Assembly (NCBI RefSeq): GCF_030247195.1
Contig: NC_080672.1
Location: 66,567,771 to 66,631,770 of the forward strand
Direction of reading: 5' to 3'
Origin: Topomyia yanbarensis
Taxonomy: Eukaryota > Arthropoda > Insecta > Diptera > Culicidae
Length of the DNA: 64,000 nucleotides
Shown: piece after piece, positions 1 through 11,500 of the stretch
Layout of the letters: each line of letters begins with the position of its first letter
Numbering within the stretch: position 1 is the stretch's first letter
Position numbers and translations under genes: made by a program
The notes under the pieces: generated by a model
Seen by the model: the letters and a program-made list of their open reading frames with translations, nothing else
Told to the model about the DNA's origin: nothing
The model's database searches: none

Positions 1-891
1 GCAACACCTTTCGTTCGAAAGCTCCAAGGGCGCGTTGGTCCTCACGAGCATAGTCCAGGTCTCGTGGCCATAGAGGACCACCGGTATAATCAGCGTCTTG
101 TAGATAATCAACTTCGTGCGGCGGCGAATTTTGTTCGACCGGAGCGTCCTCCGGAGTCCAAAGTAAGCACGATTTCCCGCCAAAAGATCTGAATATCTCT
201 GCTGGTATCATTGTCGGCGGTTACCAGTGAGCCCAAATACACGAATTCGTCGACCATCTCGATTTCGTTACCGTCATTCCCAACTCGGGATGGGAGGTTC
301 ACATTGTCATCTCTAGAACCTCTTGCTCTCATGTATTTTTCCTTCGAAACGTTGATGGCGAGTCCAGTCCTGCTGGCTTCAGCCTTTATCAGATGTACGT
401 TTCCGACATCGCCTCAAAGTTCCGTGCCATTATGTCAGTGACGTCGGCGAAGCCAAGAAGCTGGACGGACTTCCTGAAGATCGTGCCATTCGTGTCTATC
501 CCCGCTCTCCTTAGCACACCTTCTAACGCAACGTTGAACAGCAGGCACGATATACCATCACCTTGCCGTAACTCTCTTCGAGATTCAAAGGGACTCGAGA
601 GCGTCCCTGATACTCGAACAACGCACATCACCCGATCCATCGTCGCATTGACTAATCGTGTTAGCTTATCCGGAAAACCGTACTCGTGCTTTATCTGCCA
701 TAGCTGATCTCGATCGATTGTGTTATATTCCGATTTGAAATAGATTAACAAATGATGTGTGGGCACGTTGTATTCGCGGCACTTCCTGCTTGGTAGTGCC
801 CCACGAACTCCCTTGCAAATGGTGACAATCGGCGACAAAGAATTTGAGAGAGGACCTTGCAGGCGGCGCTAAGTAGTGTAATCGCGCGGTA
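1..891 (-). mobile_element. 3' part of an old RTE-clade LINE (reverse transcriptase remnant)
   Basis: Reading leftwards, the - strand encodes RTE/JAM-type reverse transcriptase in several frames: fingers/palm around 390-930 and the region after the active site around 110-330. The palm block is damaged: the expected FADD appears as FADVTD, and frameshifts and stops separate the pieces, so it is dead. It is much more decayed than the related copy at 4993-7839. The sequence starts mid-domain at 891, directly beside an 8-bp GTTGCAGC (892-899). The missing upstream half resumes at 8063, so this is half of one insertion split by the hAT-like element at 900-8054. The 3' end lies off the left edge of the window. 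Confidence 0.85.
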
Positions 892-1789
892 GTTGCAGCC
901 AGGCCCGATGAGAGGGGGGGTCAGCCAGGGCAATTGCCCTGGGGCCCGGGTCGTCTTTGGGGGCCCGCGTTTTTACCCGGTAAATGGGCGAACACGTCCG
1001 GTATTCATAAAAGAGCAATAAAAATATCAATAGTAATTTCTTTGTAATCATTCGTCTTATTAAATTATTGTATGATGGAAGCGTAAAAATGAAAACTTTA
1101 TTTGATAGTTGGCATTTGTTAAAACAAACGTTCTTAAGGGAATTGTCTACTTTGTGTACAATTTAAAAAAGCGAGTTTTATTACTTGAATCGAGGAATAC
1201 ACTACGAAATATTGAGAATCCAATTCAAAGTATGTTCGAAGAAAGCAATAGAGCGTCAAACAGGAATACGAGCGCACGGACAAACGCATCCGTCCTCTTC
1301 TACGTTCTCTTCTTTGCTGATTGTTGGCGTGGAGATACTGGGCGTGATTGTTATTGAGCGAATATTTGTTCCTGTCAGAGTCGTAGATATTGCTGTGTAG
1401 TCGTCTGTGGTTTGACATAAGACAACGGTGTGCTGTTTACGGTTATAGCAGGTGGGTTTTTGACATTAAAAATGTCTTACTCCACTATCTGGGGCTAGGT
1501 GTCATTCTAAAATCTAAACTATCTCCCATGTAACGAAATTATGTAAGGTTTGCACGCTTATAACTCCGATATTACTAGATGGATTTTAATCATTCATACA
1601 CCAACCGATTCAGAAACACCTAACTTAAATATTGGTAATAATTTAATATCTCCCCAATAAAAGTAGACTTTTGGAAATTGGTAGAATTAAAAAGTTCACG
1701 AAAAACGGGAAAATTACCATTCGTGAGGCAGATTTCTCAGACACAGCCGTCAAGAGAGGGCAGCTTAGTTGCTCAATGAAACACGAAAA

Positions 1790-2090
1790 GTCATAAATAG
1801 AAGCAACGCATGTCCGTTTAAATCAGTTGTTGCTCTTATCCCATACGAGCAACATCGTCTCCGGGCGATGCAATAAGCGCTATCGATTTTCGGTAACGTT
1901 GGCATTAGCACACACTCGCACCTAAGTGACTAAACCATATACGGTTAGTTTATAAATAGAGGTGACGCGTACCCGTTTGAATCAGTTTTTGTTCTTATGT
2001 CGAACGGGTAAGATCATGGCTGCAGCGTCTGGGCACTACAATAAGCGGTAGACGCTATGCATTTTCGGCAGCGGTGGCCGTGTGCGGATT
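1790..2090 (+). promoter_or_regulatory. Diverged tandem repeat (~159-bp unit), each unit with a TATA-like box and initiator
   Basis: Two diverged copies lie head to tail. Unit 1 has CATAAATAG at 1792 and TCAGTT with its A at 1825. Unit 2 has TATAAATAG at 1951 and TCAGTT with its A at 1984. In both, the first base of the TATA-like box is 33 bases before the initiator A, the usual arthropod core-promoter spacing, and the boxes are 159 bp apart. Downstream segments also match (gcaataagcg versus acaataagcg, then ttttcggnancg). No clear coding frame follows. They may be the promoter of the lost hAT transposase or of an older nested element. Confidence 0.5.
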
Positions 2091-2409
2091 TTTCGGGTAC
2101 CAGCACGGTGTCACAGAATGATTTGCAAAGTGGGTGGGCGGGGTGGTTTGGATTTAATTCAATACGGTGTGTGCTGCTTAAGAGTGTTGCGTTTGAAAAA
2201 AATATATTTATTTTTATGCATGCGTGTGCGTTGTAACTTGTTAATCCATGTTTATGGCGCTTTGTAGCTGCGTAGGGTAAAGAGCCTATTGGTTTTCATG
2301 TTTCATATTTCGGTTATATGTTTTTTATCAGTAAGGCATCTGACAACGTGCTTCTGTAGTTATTGCACTGTTCAGCAGCGTAGTATTTTATATAGGAGAG
2401 TACTCTCAG

Positions 2410-2495
2410 GTTTTCTACGCGGATTTTGAAATTTACGCGGTTTTTTATTAACGCGTTTTTTTTAAATTTACGCGGTTTTCATTTACACGGCCTAT
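2410..2495. repeat. Short tandem TTTACGCGG-type repeat
   Basis: Four spaced copies of a (t)tacgcgg/aacgcg motif occur in AT-rich sequence. This is low-complexity structure inside the hAT-like element, with no gene evident. Confidence 0.5.
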
Positions 2496-2499
2496 TTCC

Positions 2500-4978
2500 C
2501 CTGCGTGAAAAATCTGAGTGTAATTGCATCGGAAACAATCACATTCCCAGCAGAACTTTTTGTTTTCTAATTTCAAACACTTTTGTTTCGTACTGCACAC
2601 AACGGAAAATTTTAAAACAGAACTTACCGTCCCAGCAGCAGTTGAAGCGGGTGTTCTTTTTCGATTCAAATTCAAGCCATGTCTTAAGCGTTACTGGACT
2701 TAAAATTGTTTCCCAGTTTATCCAGTCAGAATATCTGTCCTACCCTATGTATTTAAAACACAGTTCTAATTGCGTTTTAAAGTATACAACAAATAGAACG
2801 GTTGGGTATACTAATTTAAATTTTAAAATAAATCTTTTAAATTATGAAACAAACCGCTGTACTGAGGATATAATTATGTCAGTCCTATTACCACATAAAA
2901 CACCTATATAACATAAAACGCTGCAGAATTGGTTTAATAATATAATGTTTACACTACAGAGTTATAACACGTTTTAATAATTAGCAACAAGAAAAATGTC
3001 ACCAAGATAGCATAAAAACCCGTTTTAAATGGTAGTGCGAACGTTGCATAACAATGTAATTTATCAAATAATTTCATTTTTCCCACCACTAATCGATCAA
3101 GAAATACTTAAACTTAAGATTGTTTACTTAAGTTCATTAGCACATTATTGAAAATTTAAATGGAAAATGAAATTTCATATTTCATGGAGAATCTGTATAT
3201 TTCCGTTGGCGGGCGTGGGCTTCCTCATCGAAGCTCTCAATATGGAACTTTTCTTTTGAATATATTTTCTGGACAGACCAGCCTATTTTTACTAGATGGA
3301 TCTGCCAAATAATGCCAATCACCTAGTGAGATACTTGATTAATTAATAGATTACCGTTAAAAGACCTTCAATAAATTATGTTTTGATGGGGAGGGTATAT
3401 AGCAAATTGTAACATATGAAAACAGGTGAGTGAACAAGAACGTGAGTCGATATGTGTGATAGATAAAATTCATTTGCACGCTCTTGAAAAAAGCTACATT
3501 TTAAATGTCACCGTGGTCGTGACTTGTACACAACCCTTTAATTTTTTGTTCTTTTGCACAAAGTTTTCCGTGGTGTAGTGTCTTTTTGAAAAATTCGTGC
3601 ATAGGAATCTTCCATGGGTGCATAATCATTAATAAGTGTTGTCTGATGAAACGTCCCATTTTCGGTTGATCCGCATAAAATGGTTACGTATATACAGAAG
3701 CATTTTCACCATAAGAACAACATTAGGGACATCCTGGAAAATGCCAAGTTTCAGCTATTATGAAAAGCACTTCTCCGTATCTTGACATAAATTTGCTAAT
3801 CAGTCAGTCAGGGGTGTGTGGCGATAATTCATGTAAGCGTATCTCTGCACGTACTTGTTTCACTTCTCGAGTAGCTGATCTTACAGAACATTTCCAAAAA
3901 TCAATAATAACACAATTCGTCTGCAGTCGTTTTCATCGTGTATCTATAGCGGAACGATTTTTAGTTTCTACTCTGGGCGAGATGAGAAGATAGACTGAGC
4001 TTAACTAACCGTTGAATAAAATGGTTAATTTTTATATTTTTGTTTTGTTATGCACGTACTAGTATTTTCCCTCTAAAAATGCATTGTGTTGAGATAGAAC
4101 GGTGATTTTGGGTTTCACCAAAGATGCGTGTGAACCCAATTATAATGTGCGAAATAAAGAAATCAAATAAGTTCAGCTCATGCAATAGCAGTAGTGCTCA
4201 ATTGCCTACTGTACTCACAGTTGTTTTATTTGCGTATGATTATTGTGTTCTGTGTCTATGTTGTTATCGCGTCCCTCATATTCCCACAGCTTACTTATGT
4301 AACTAGAAAATCTTTTTGATTTGATAATTTTAAACGAGAAATTTGAGCTGCATCCGATACCTTCTCATTTTGCTTACAACAAAAGCCAAAAACTGCTCCA
4401 CCGCTACTAGCAAATAAATCAATCCATGTGTCGCTTTTTCTGTACAGTAGAAGCAAAATATTATGTTCCAAGCTACTGTGTCGAAAAAAATGAGTGACGA
4501 TTACAAGCAGCAAGTGGCCTATTGCGGTCAAAATTTATTCCTATTTACTTTTCGAGACTTTCCTTAAGATCTATTGTTAAAAGTACAAATGGAGCTAAAG
4601 ATGGCCATTGTTTACATCATACATTTTCACCATGTTAGACATAGCATGCTGATTATGTTCCAGACCATCAATGGAACAGAAGCGTTTGTTTCGCAAAACG
4701 AAATATATCCGCTCACTGTTAAAATACAAATTCTAAATCCCTCCGTAGGTTAGAAGTATTATTCCTGTTATTGTAGCACCTGCAGATCCTATTTTCCTTA
4801 CCCCTAACCTTACCACTTCCCAAATCCTTCCCATCTGGGAAATGATGAAAAAACGATTCATGGCAAGGCACAGATCTCCGATCTACATGGGGAATGTGCC
4901 ATTTGAGCCAGACGCTACTGATTCCTGAATACCTACAAATTTAAAAACTTGTAACTATGGCAATTTTACCCTATTTGG
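2500..4978. other. AT-rich interior of the hAT-like element, no supportable gene
   Basis: Open frames here (for example 2426-2911 and 3760-3993) are short, AT-rich and show no recognisable domain. I see no transposase motifs, though a very decayed transposase cannot be excluded by eye. Confidence 0.5.
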
Positions 4979-5124
4979 ATACCGTGGAATAATTTATTTA
5001 TTTATTAACAGGTTAAGGCCGAAGTGGCCTGTGCCGTATACAAAAGATTCCTCCATTCCACTCGGTCCATGGCCGCGCGTCGCCAGTCACGCAGTCTGCG
5101 AAGGGTCCGCAGATCGTCTTCCAC

Positions 5125-7199
5125 CTAGTCGATCCATCGTGCTCGCTGCGCGCCACGTCTTCTTGTACCGGTCGGATTGCAATTGAGAACCGTTTTCACC
5201 GGGCTATTGTCCGACATTCTGGCTAAGTGCCCGGCCCACCGTAGTCGTCCGATTTTAGCGGTATGACAGATGGGCGGCTCCCCCAACAGCTGATGCAACT
5301 CATGGTTCATTCGCCGTCTCCATGTGCCGTCTTCCATCTGCACTCCACCGTAGATGGTATGCAGCACTTTCCGTTCGAAGACACCAAGTGCGCGTTGGTC
5401 CTCCACGAGCATGGTCCAGGTCTCGTGCCCGTAGAGAACTACCGGTCTAATCAGCGTCTTGTAGATGGTCAACTTCGTACGACGGCGAGCTCTGTTCGAC
5501 CGAAGTGTCTTGCGGAGGCCAAAGTAAGCACGATTTCCTGCCACGTTACGTCTACGAATCTCTCTGCTGGTATCATTGTCGGCGGTCACCAGTGAGCCCA
5601 AGTACACGAACTCTTCAACCATCTCGATTTCGTCGCCACCGATGCAAACTCGAAGCGGGCGGTTCTCATTCTCTTCTCGTGAACCTCTTCCTATCATGTA
5701 CTTTGTCTTCGACGTGTTGATGGCAAGTCCGACGCGCTTGGCTTCTCTTTTCAGTCTGATGTAGGCTTCCTCCATCTTCTCAAAGTTTCGTGCAATAATA
5801 TCAACGTCATCGGCGAAGCCAAGTAGCTGAACGGACTTTGTGAAAATCATACCACTCGTGTCGATCCCTGCTCTTCTTATTACACCTTCCAGCGCGATGT
5901 TGAATAACAGACACGAGAGACCATCACCTTGCCGTAACCCTCTGCGTCATTCGAAGGGACTCGAGAGCGTCCCTGAGACACGTACTACGCACATCACCCG
6001 ATCCATCGTCGCCTTCACTAATCGCGTCAGTTTGTCCGGGAATCCGTACTCGTGCATAATCTGCCATAGCTGATCTCGATCGATAGTGTCGTATGCGGCT
6101 TTGAAGTCGATGAACAAATGATGTGTGGGCACATTGTACTCTCGGCATTTCTGCAGTACTTGACGAAGAGCGAACGTCTGGTCCGTGGTAGATCGTTCGC
6201 TCATGAAACCCGCCTGGTACTGCCCCACGAACTCTCTTGCAATTGGTGATAGTCGACGGCATAGTATTTGGGGAGGACCTTGTAGGCGACGTTCAGCAGG
6301 GTGATTGCTCGGTAATTACAGTAATCCAGCTTGTCTTTGTAGATAGGACACACGACACCTTCCATCCACTCCTCCGGTAAAATCTCCTCCTTCCAAATCT
6401 TGGTAATCACCCAGTGCAGCGCTTTAGCCAGTGGCTCGCCACCGTATTTTAGTAGCTCGCTTGGTATTTGGTCAACCCCAGCGGCTTTATTATTTTTGAG
6501 CCGGCTAATCTCCTCCTGGATTTCTTGGAGATCCGGAGCCGGTAGTGTAATGTCTTCCGCGCGTGCTCCCAGGTGCGTTACCGTGCCATCCTCGTCGTCT
6601 GCTGCATCGCCGTTCAGGTGTTCTTCGTAGTGCTGCCGCCACCTCTGGATCACCTCACACTGGTCCGTGAGAAGATTCCCGTTTGTATCTCTGCACATGT
6701 CGGCCTGTGGTACGTGGCCCCTGCGCGAGCGGTTCAACTTTTCGTAGAATTTCCGTGTGTCTTTAGCGCGGTACAGCTGCTCCATCGCTTCGCGATCTCG
6801 GTCTTCCTGCTGGCGCTTTTTGGTCCGGAAAACCGAGTTCTGCCTGTTCCGTGCCTGTTTATATCGCGCCTCGTTCGCCCTCGTGCGGTGCTGAAGCATT
6901 CTCGCCCATGCTGCATTCTTCTCTTCGACTAACTGCTCGCATTCGCCGTCGTACCAGTCGCTTCTTCGGTCCGGGCCCACCGTACCAAGTGCAGTGGCTG
7001 CGGTGCTACCTATGGCGAATCGGATATCTCTCCAGCCATCTTCAAGGGCAACTGCGCCTAGCTGCTCTTCCGTTGGTAGTGCCACTTCCAACTGCTGCGC
7101 GTATTCTTGAGCCACTCTGCCATCTTGTAGCCGCTCGATGTTTAGCCGCGGCGTTCGGCTTCGACGAGAGCTATGCACTGTCGAAAGTTTTGAGCGCAA
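5125..7199 (-). pseudogene. RTE reverse transcriptase
   Basis: The first open segment (7199-6201) covers the linker with KNNKAAGVDQIPSELLKYGG and CPIYK. A frameshift near 6280 moves the frame, and the second part (from about 6270) reads YQAGFMSERSTTDQTFAL, FIDFKAAYDTIDRDQLW and so on to 5125. A TGA near 5946 interrupts SPFE-RRGLRQGDG. After it comes LLGFADDVDII with the catalytic aspartates intact, then the thumb and a C-terminal region. In the genome these enzymes copy the element at nicked target DNA. This copy cannot make an intact protein. Confidence 0.9.
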
Positions 7200-7278
7200 G
7201 CATACTGCAACCAGGTGGTGGTCCGAATCTATATTCGCACTGCGATAAGTGCGGACGTTTGTGATGTCCGAGAAGAAT

Positions 7279-7839
7279 CTACCGTCGATTAGAACGTGGT
7301 CGATTTGATTTTTTGTTACTTGGTCCGGTGATCTCCAGGTGACTGTGGATATCTTTGCGAGGGAAGAAGGTGCTTCGGATTACCATTCCACGGGAGGCTG
7401 CGAAGTTCACACATCGTTGGCCGTTGTCATTTGATACGGAATGCAGGCTGTTAGGCCCGATTACCGGACTGTACATTGCCTCCCTTCCTACCTGTGCGTT
7501 CATGTCGCCGATGACAATTTTCACGTCTCGCAGAGGGTAACCGTCGTATGTCTGCTCCAGCTGCATGTAGAACGCTTCTTTCTCATCATCGGGTCTCCCT
7601 TCGTGTAGGCAGTGCACGTTGATGATGCTGTAGTTGAAGAAACGGCCTTTGATCCTCAACTTGCACATCCTTGCGTTGATCGGCTGCCATCCGATCACAC
7701 GTTGGCGCATCTTACCCAGCACTATGAAGCCGGTTCCCAGCTCGTTGGTTGTACCACAGCTCTGGTAGAAGGTAGCCGCTCGATGCCCGCTTTTCCACAC
7801 CTTCTGTCCCGTCCAGCAAAGTTCCTGCAGCGCCACGAT
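7279..7839 (-). pseudogene. RTE endonuclease domain (APE-like), N-terminally truncated
   Basis: The frame matches RTE endonucleases of the kind often mis-annotated as 'craniofacial development protein 2-like'. Visible blocks are ALQELCWTG (glutamate of the active site), GTGFIV, the YSIINVH core strand and GDMNAQVG. The frame is lost near 7300 before the expected SDHHL motif. An open frame runs on to 7902, but residues upstream of IVALQE come from hAT sequence beyond the target duplication, so the true element start is 7839 and the longer open frame is an artefact. Confidence 0.85.
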
Positions 7840-8062
7840 ATACCGTGGAATAAGAAGCTGTCGAAATTCGCCTGTCTGGCATGCTCTCTGTAGACGTGGC
7901 AATATGAGTCAACCGGAGTCTAATAGAGACCACGGACTCACGAGTTTCCCATGACTGAAGAGATACTAACTCATACTGCACTAGAGGACTTAGGTTTAAA
8001 AGGGCCCGGTAGTAATACAAGCCTTGGGGCCCGACGCGGCTCTCGACGGCCCTGGTTGCAGC

Positions 8063-9708
8063 TATCCAACTTGCACCCTTTTTGTAGATTGGGCAAACGA
8101 TACCCTCCATCCACTCCTCCGGAAGAGTCTCCTCCTCCCAAATTTTGGCGATTACCCAGTGCAGCGCTGTTGCCAGTGTTTCACCACCGTATTTTAATAA
8201 CTCGCTGGGTAGTCGATCTACACCGGCAGCTTTGTTTTCAGTCGACCGATCTCCTCCTTGACTTCTAAGAGATCAGGGGCCGGCAGCCTATCGTTTTCTG
8301 CTCCAAGATCCGTTGCCATACCGCCTTCTGAGATGTTCGTCATAGTACTGCCTCCACCTCTCAATCACCCCACACTCGTTCGTAAGAAGGTCTAAGTCCC
8401 CGAACATATCGGCTTGCGGAACGTAGCCATTGGGGGAACTGTTCAGCTTCTCACAGAACTTCCGTGTGTCGTTTACGCGGTACAGTTGTTCCATCGCTTC
8501 GCGGTCTCGTTCCTTCTGTTGGCGCTTCTTTCTCCGGAGAACCGAGGTTTGCCTGTTCCGTGCTTGTTAGTATCGCTCCACATTCTGTTTCGTTCCGTGC
8601 TGCAGCATCATCGCCCGTGTTGCATTCTTCTCCTCTATTAACTGCTTATATTCGTCATCGAACCGGTCGTTTCCTCGATTCGGAATCGTTGTACCTAGTG
8701 CCGCTTCCTATGGCGGAACGGGTCTCTCTCCAGCCATCTTCAAAAGTAGCTGTGCCCAGCTGTTTTTCCGTGAGTAGTGCTGCTTCCGGCCGTTGTGCGT
8801 AGTCTTGGGCAACCCCGGCGTCCCGAAGTTGCGCGATGTTGGGCTTTGGCGTCCGACTAAGACGAGTGTTGAACACCGTCAGGAGTTTTGAGCGCATGCA
8901 TACTGCAACTAGGTAATGGTCCGAATCTATATTCGCACTGCGGTAGGTACGAACGTTGGTGATATCAGAGAAGAATCGCCCGTCGATTAGAACGTGATCG
9001 ATTTGGTTTTCGGTGCGTTGGTCAGATGATCTCCAGGTGGCTTTGTGGATAGGAAGAAGGTACTTCGGACTACCATGTTATGAGAGGCTGCGAAGTTCAC
9101 GCATAGTTAGCCGTTGTCATACGATACGATATGCAAGCTATTTGGCCCGATTACCGGTCTAAACATTACCTCCCGTCCTACCGTTCATATCACCGATGAC
9201 GATTTTCACGTCCCGTTGTGAACAGCCGTCGCACACCTCCTCCAGCTTCGCATAAAACGCTTCCTTCTCATCGTCGGGTCTCCCATCGTGTGGGCAGTGT
9301 ACATTGATGATGCTGTAGATGAAGAAACGGCCTTTGATCATCAACTTACACATACTTGCGTTGATCAGAGTCCATCCAATCACGCGTTGACGAATTCTAC
9401 CCAGCACTACAAAGCCGGTCCCCAGCTCATTGGTAGTGCCACAGCTCTGGTAGAAAGTAGCCGCCCGATGCCCGCTTTTCCATACCTTTTGTCGTGTCAA
9501 GCAAAGTTCCTTCAGTACTACGACTGCAAAGTTACGTGGTTGGAGTTCGTCGTAGATTATCCTGTCGAAAGCTGGAAAGCAGAGTGACCAGCAGTTCCAT
9601 GTTCCGAGTTTCCAATCGTAGTCCTTATTTCATTGCGTAGGTCTTTGCCGATTGTTCCGATTCGTATTTTCTTATGCATTGTTCGTAACGGTTAGTTTTC
9701 CAGGGCTG
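8063..9708 (-). mobile_element. 5' half of the old RTE LINE (endonuclease to start of RT)
   Basis: Read leftwards from about 9708, this begins with an RTE-type leader, then a frame with KKIRIGTIGKD and, after a shift, KLGTWNC (the start of the APE endonuclease fold, near 9600). It continues through QKVWKSGHRAATFYQSCGT (9500-9440) and GDMNGRTG (9180) to the RT linker and CPIYKKG near 8095. It stops at 8063 beside the duplicated GTTGCAGC, and the same open context resumes at 891. Many frameshifts. At the 5' end, 9709 onward matches a repeat also present at 58379, which shows what this LINE inserted into. Confidence 0.85.
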
Positions 9709-10066
9709 TGTAACTAGTACTTGTATTTTCTATTTGCAGTAATAATAAGCCTCCCATTTTGGACAATTTTTAAAACAGAATTTGATTGATGATAATAGCT
9801 CATTGATTTTATCACTTATGTAATCTAAAAACGAATTTTTAATTTTACTGAATGTGGTGAATTTGGCACCACTTACATCTGGTATACTTAACCTGCACGA
9901 AACGTTGCACAACGCAGGGCTGATTTTTGGAACAACTTGTTTACTCATTCAGCCCTTCGTTATGCAAATTTACAACATTATAACAGTTTGGCTAAGCGCG
10001 GTGTTTCATGAAGCGCAGCCGTTCCTTTGGATCAGGAAAGGACTCGTTGAATTTTGGGCAAATGCG
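9709..10066 (-). repeat. Dispersed repeat copy 1 (flank of a THAP-linked family)
   Basis: This matches 58379-58735 in the same orientation with indels. Shared blocks include taactag...gtattt, cagtaataa..gc.tcccattttgg, ttggtgaatttggc.cca, ttcagccctTCG.TATGCAAA and gactaagcgcgg. Copy 2 lies directly upstream of a THAP-domain pseudogene on the - strand, so this copy probably flanked another THAP gene copy. Its body would lie across the old RTE insertion, beyond the left window edge. Confidence 0.75.
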
Positions 10067-10821
10067 CAAATAACACTTTGGTTGTGAAACGCAACCTTTT
10101 CCGCTTGTTTGGTACAGTTTAAAAAAAAATCTAAAAGTGCATTTTTCATAATAAAAATGGCTTAGTTTGCCGTCGTTAGACAGTTTAGTGCTCATACAAC
10201 GATATATAATGAAATTAAACTCATAAACCATCGGCTGTTGATCTTCAGTTTGTTTCAATTAAAGATTCCCAGAACTCTCTTTGCGGGGAAATTGTGGACA
10301 AACCGAAATTTTTGTTTTCTCTTTTTGATTACTAGGAACAGCTGTGATTAGCGAGAATCGGAAATTTTCGCTCAAAGTGAATTTAGACAGGTGGATAAAG
10401 TTGTTGACAACCAGATGGTCCGGATTCTCAAATTTTACAATTGTGAGAAAATGGCGCATATTTTTTTTCTAGCCGCTGTGATACTGTGAAGCCAGTAAAC
10501 TTGCTAAAAAGTGAAATGAGAGGGAAGAATCAATGTTGATTCACTACATGTGAGACAAAATGTGTAAAGATGTCCATAAAATTCCCACGCTTATTGGCGT
10601 CAATTTATACGTTAGTTATAAAAGCTACTGTCAACACGCGTTAGTAACAACGCCACAGCCGACACACGTTTCAATTCAGTTGGGGTGGCTTTTGTCAAGG
10701 ATCTAATTTATGGTCTCCTCTATTGACCGGATGTTATCTAATTGTACTACAATAAACTATAACGACAGAGTGTTTTTTCTTTGTTATCGAGATAAGAGTT
10801 TGCATATATGTATAGCATATA
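10067..10821. other. Unassigned AT-rich sequence
   Basis: Only short, undistinguished open frames on both strands. No repeat structure or gene is supported. Confidence 0.4.
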
Positions 10822-10823
10822 TA

Positions 10824-11100
10824 GGGTGATTAGCCTATTTTGGACATACTTTTATTGTCGCCTTATTCATCATATTAGAGCAGCCGTCGTATATCTGTTC
10901 AATGCATTAGTAAGAAGAAAATAGTGGTATTGATTTCGAAGATTCGCTTCGCGTTCATATTTCACAATGTAGGCTAAATACTTAACAAAATATGTTTTCA
11001 AGACAATGAAAGCAAATATAACAAATCGAAATTAATTTATTTACAACTTGATAATGAAACACCCCCACTACCATATAGTTTTCACATAGTCAAATCACCC
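10824..11100. mobile_element. Mariner-type MITE, family M1 copy 1
   Basis: The ends are GGGTGATTAG and, read inward, GGGTGATTTG, flanked by TA at 10822-10823 and 11101-11102. The interior (for example ttagagcagccgtcgtatat) matches the - strand of the element at 16789-17084, so both belong to one family. TA duplications point to the Tc1/mariner superfamily. No coding capacity. Confidence 0.65.
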
Positions 11101-11102
11101 TA

Positions 11103-11500
11103 CATAACAGATGCAAACTTGCTCACTTTCCAAGACAGATTATTTAATCCATCTCAATTGTCCACGTGAAGTTGGTTTCGCATACTTGAACGCTGTGAAC
11201 AACGTTGTTAGTATACGTTGTGTATTTAGATTGCATCAACATGATGCCAGTCGATTTTGTTCCTCGTTGACTGCCGCCGGCTGGCTACTTGAATACCCAT
11301 GTATGAATGATCAATTGCATACTTCGAGTGTTACTGTCTGCCATCGCGAGAATGATACAGCTTCGGTAGAGATGATGTCTAAATTTCGCGCTTGGCACAG
11401 ATTTTTCAAGGTTGATATTGTGCCTAGTGTGGTTGTGCCGCTATCAATTATTATCTCGGACTGCACTGTTAGTGGATAGGAAGTAGCGCTCTATCTTAGT
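11103..11500. other. Unassigned sequence with one open frame
   Basis: An open frame at 11111-11479 (+) lacks a recognisable domain, and codon choice gives no support. It lies between a MITE and the 3' end of a LINE. Treated as non-genic. Confidence 0.35.

Larger units (their letters stand above)
4993..7839 (-). mobile_element. Younger RTE-clade (JAM-like) LINE, 5'-truncated, nested in the hAT-like element
   Basis: An APE-type endonuclease followed by reverse transcriptase lies on the - strand and ends in a short TAAA-repeat tail (4993-5015 read in reverse), typical of RTE elements. It starts abruptly inside the endonuclease at 7839 (IVALQE...), so it is 5'-truncated. Damage is light: about two frameshifts (near 7300 and 6280) and one in-frame TGA near 5946. 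Its active-site FADD is intact, so it is clearly younger than the split copy around it. Confidence 0.9.
4979..7853. repeat. 14-bp target site duplication of the younger RTE copy
   Basis: ATACCGTGGAATAA occurs at 4979-4992 and 7840-7853. It directly abuts the TTTA-repeat tail of the LINE on the left and its truncated 5' end on the right, as expected from target-primed reverse transcription. Confidence 0.85.
900..8054. mobile_element. hAT-like DNA transposon, ~4.3 kb before a nested LINE insertion, no intact transposase
   Basis: The left end starts CAGGCCCGATGAGAG. The right end, read inward on the - strand, starts CAGGGCCGTCGAGAG. These imperfect inverted termini are followed by GC-rich GGGCCC-containing arms (to about 970 on the left, from about 8005 on the right) and flanked by an 8-bp duplication. 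Subtracting the nested RTE (4993-7839 plus one 14-bp duplication) leaves about 4.29 kb, enough for an autonomous hAT. I found no convincing transposase frame in 1000-4978, so it is non-autonomous or decayed. The class rests on terminus form and duplication length, not on a protein. Confidence 0.75.
892..8062. repeat. 8-bp target site duplication of the hAT-like element
   Basis: GTTGCAGC occurs at 892-899 and 8055-8062, directly outside the inverted termini at 900 and 8054. Eight bases is the usual hAT duplication length. Removing 900-8054 plus one copy restores an RTE reading frame, which independently supports these ends. Confidence 0.85.

Noticed and set aside
2426..2911. 161-codon + strand frame
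   Set aside because: AT-rich, no domain, inside a decayed hAT-like element with TACGCGG repeats.
11111..11479. 122-codon + strand frame
   Set aside because: No recognisable motif, no splice context, lies between transposon remnants.
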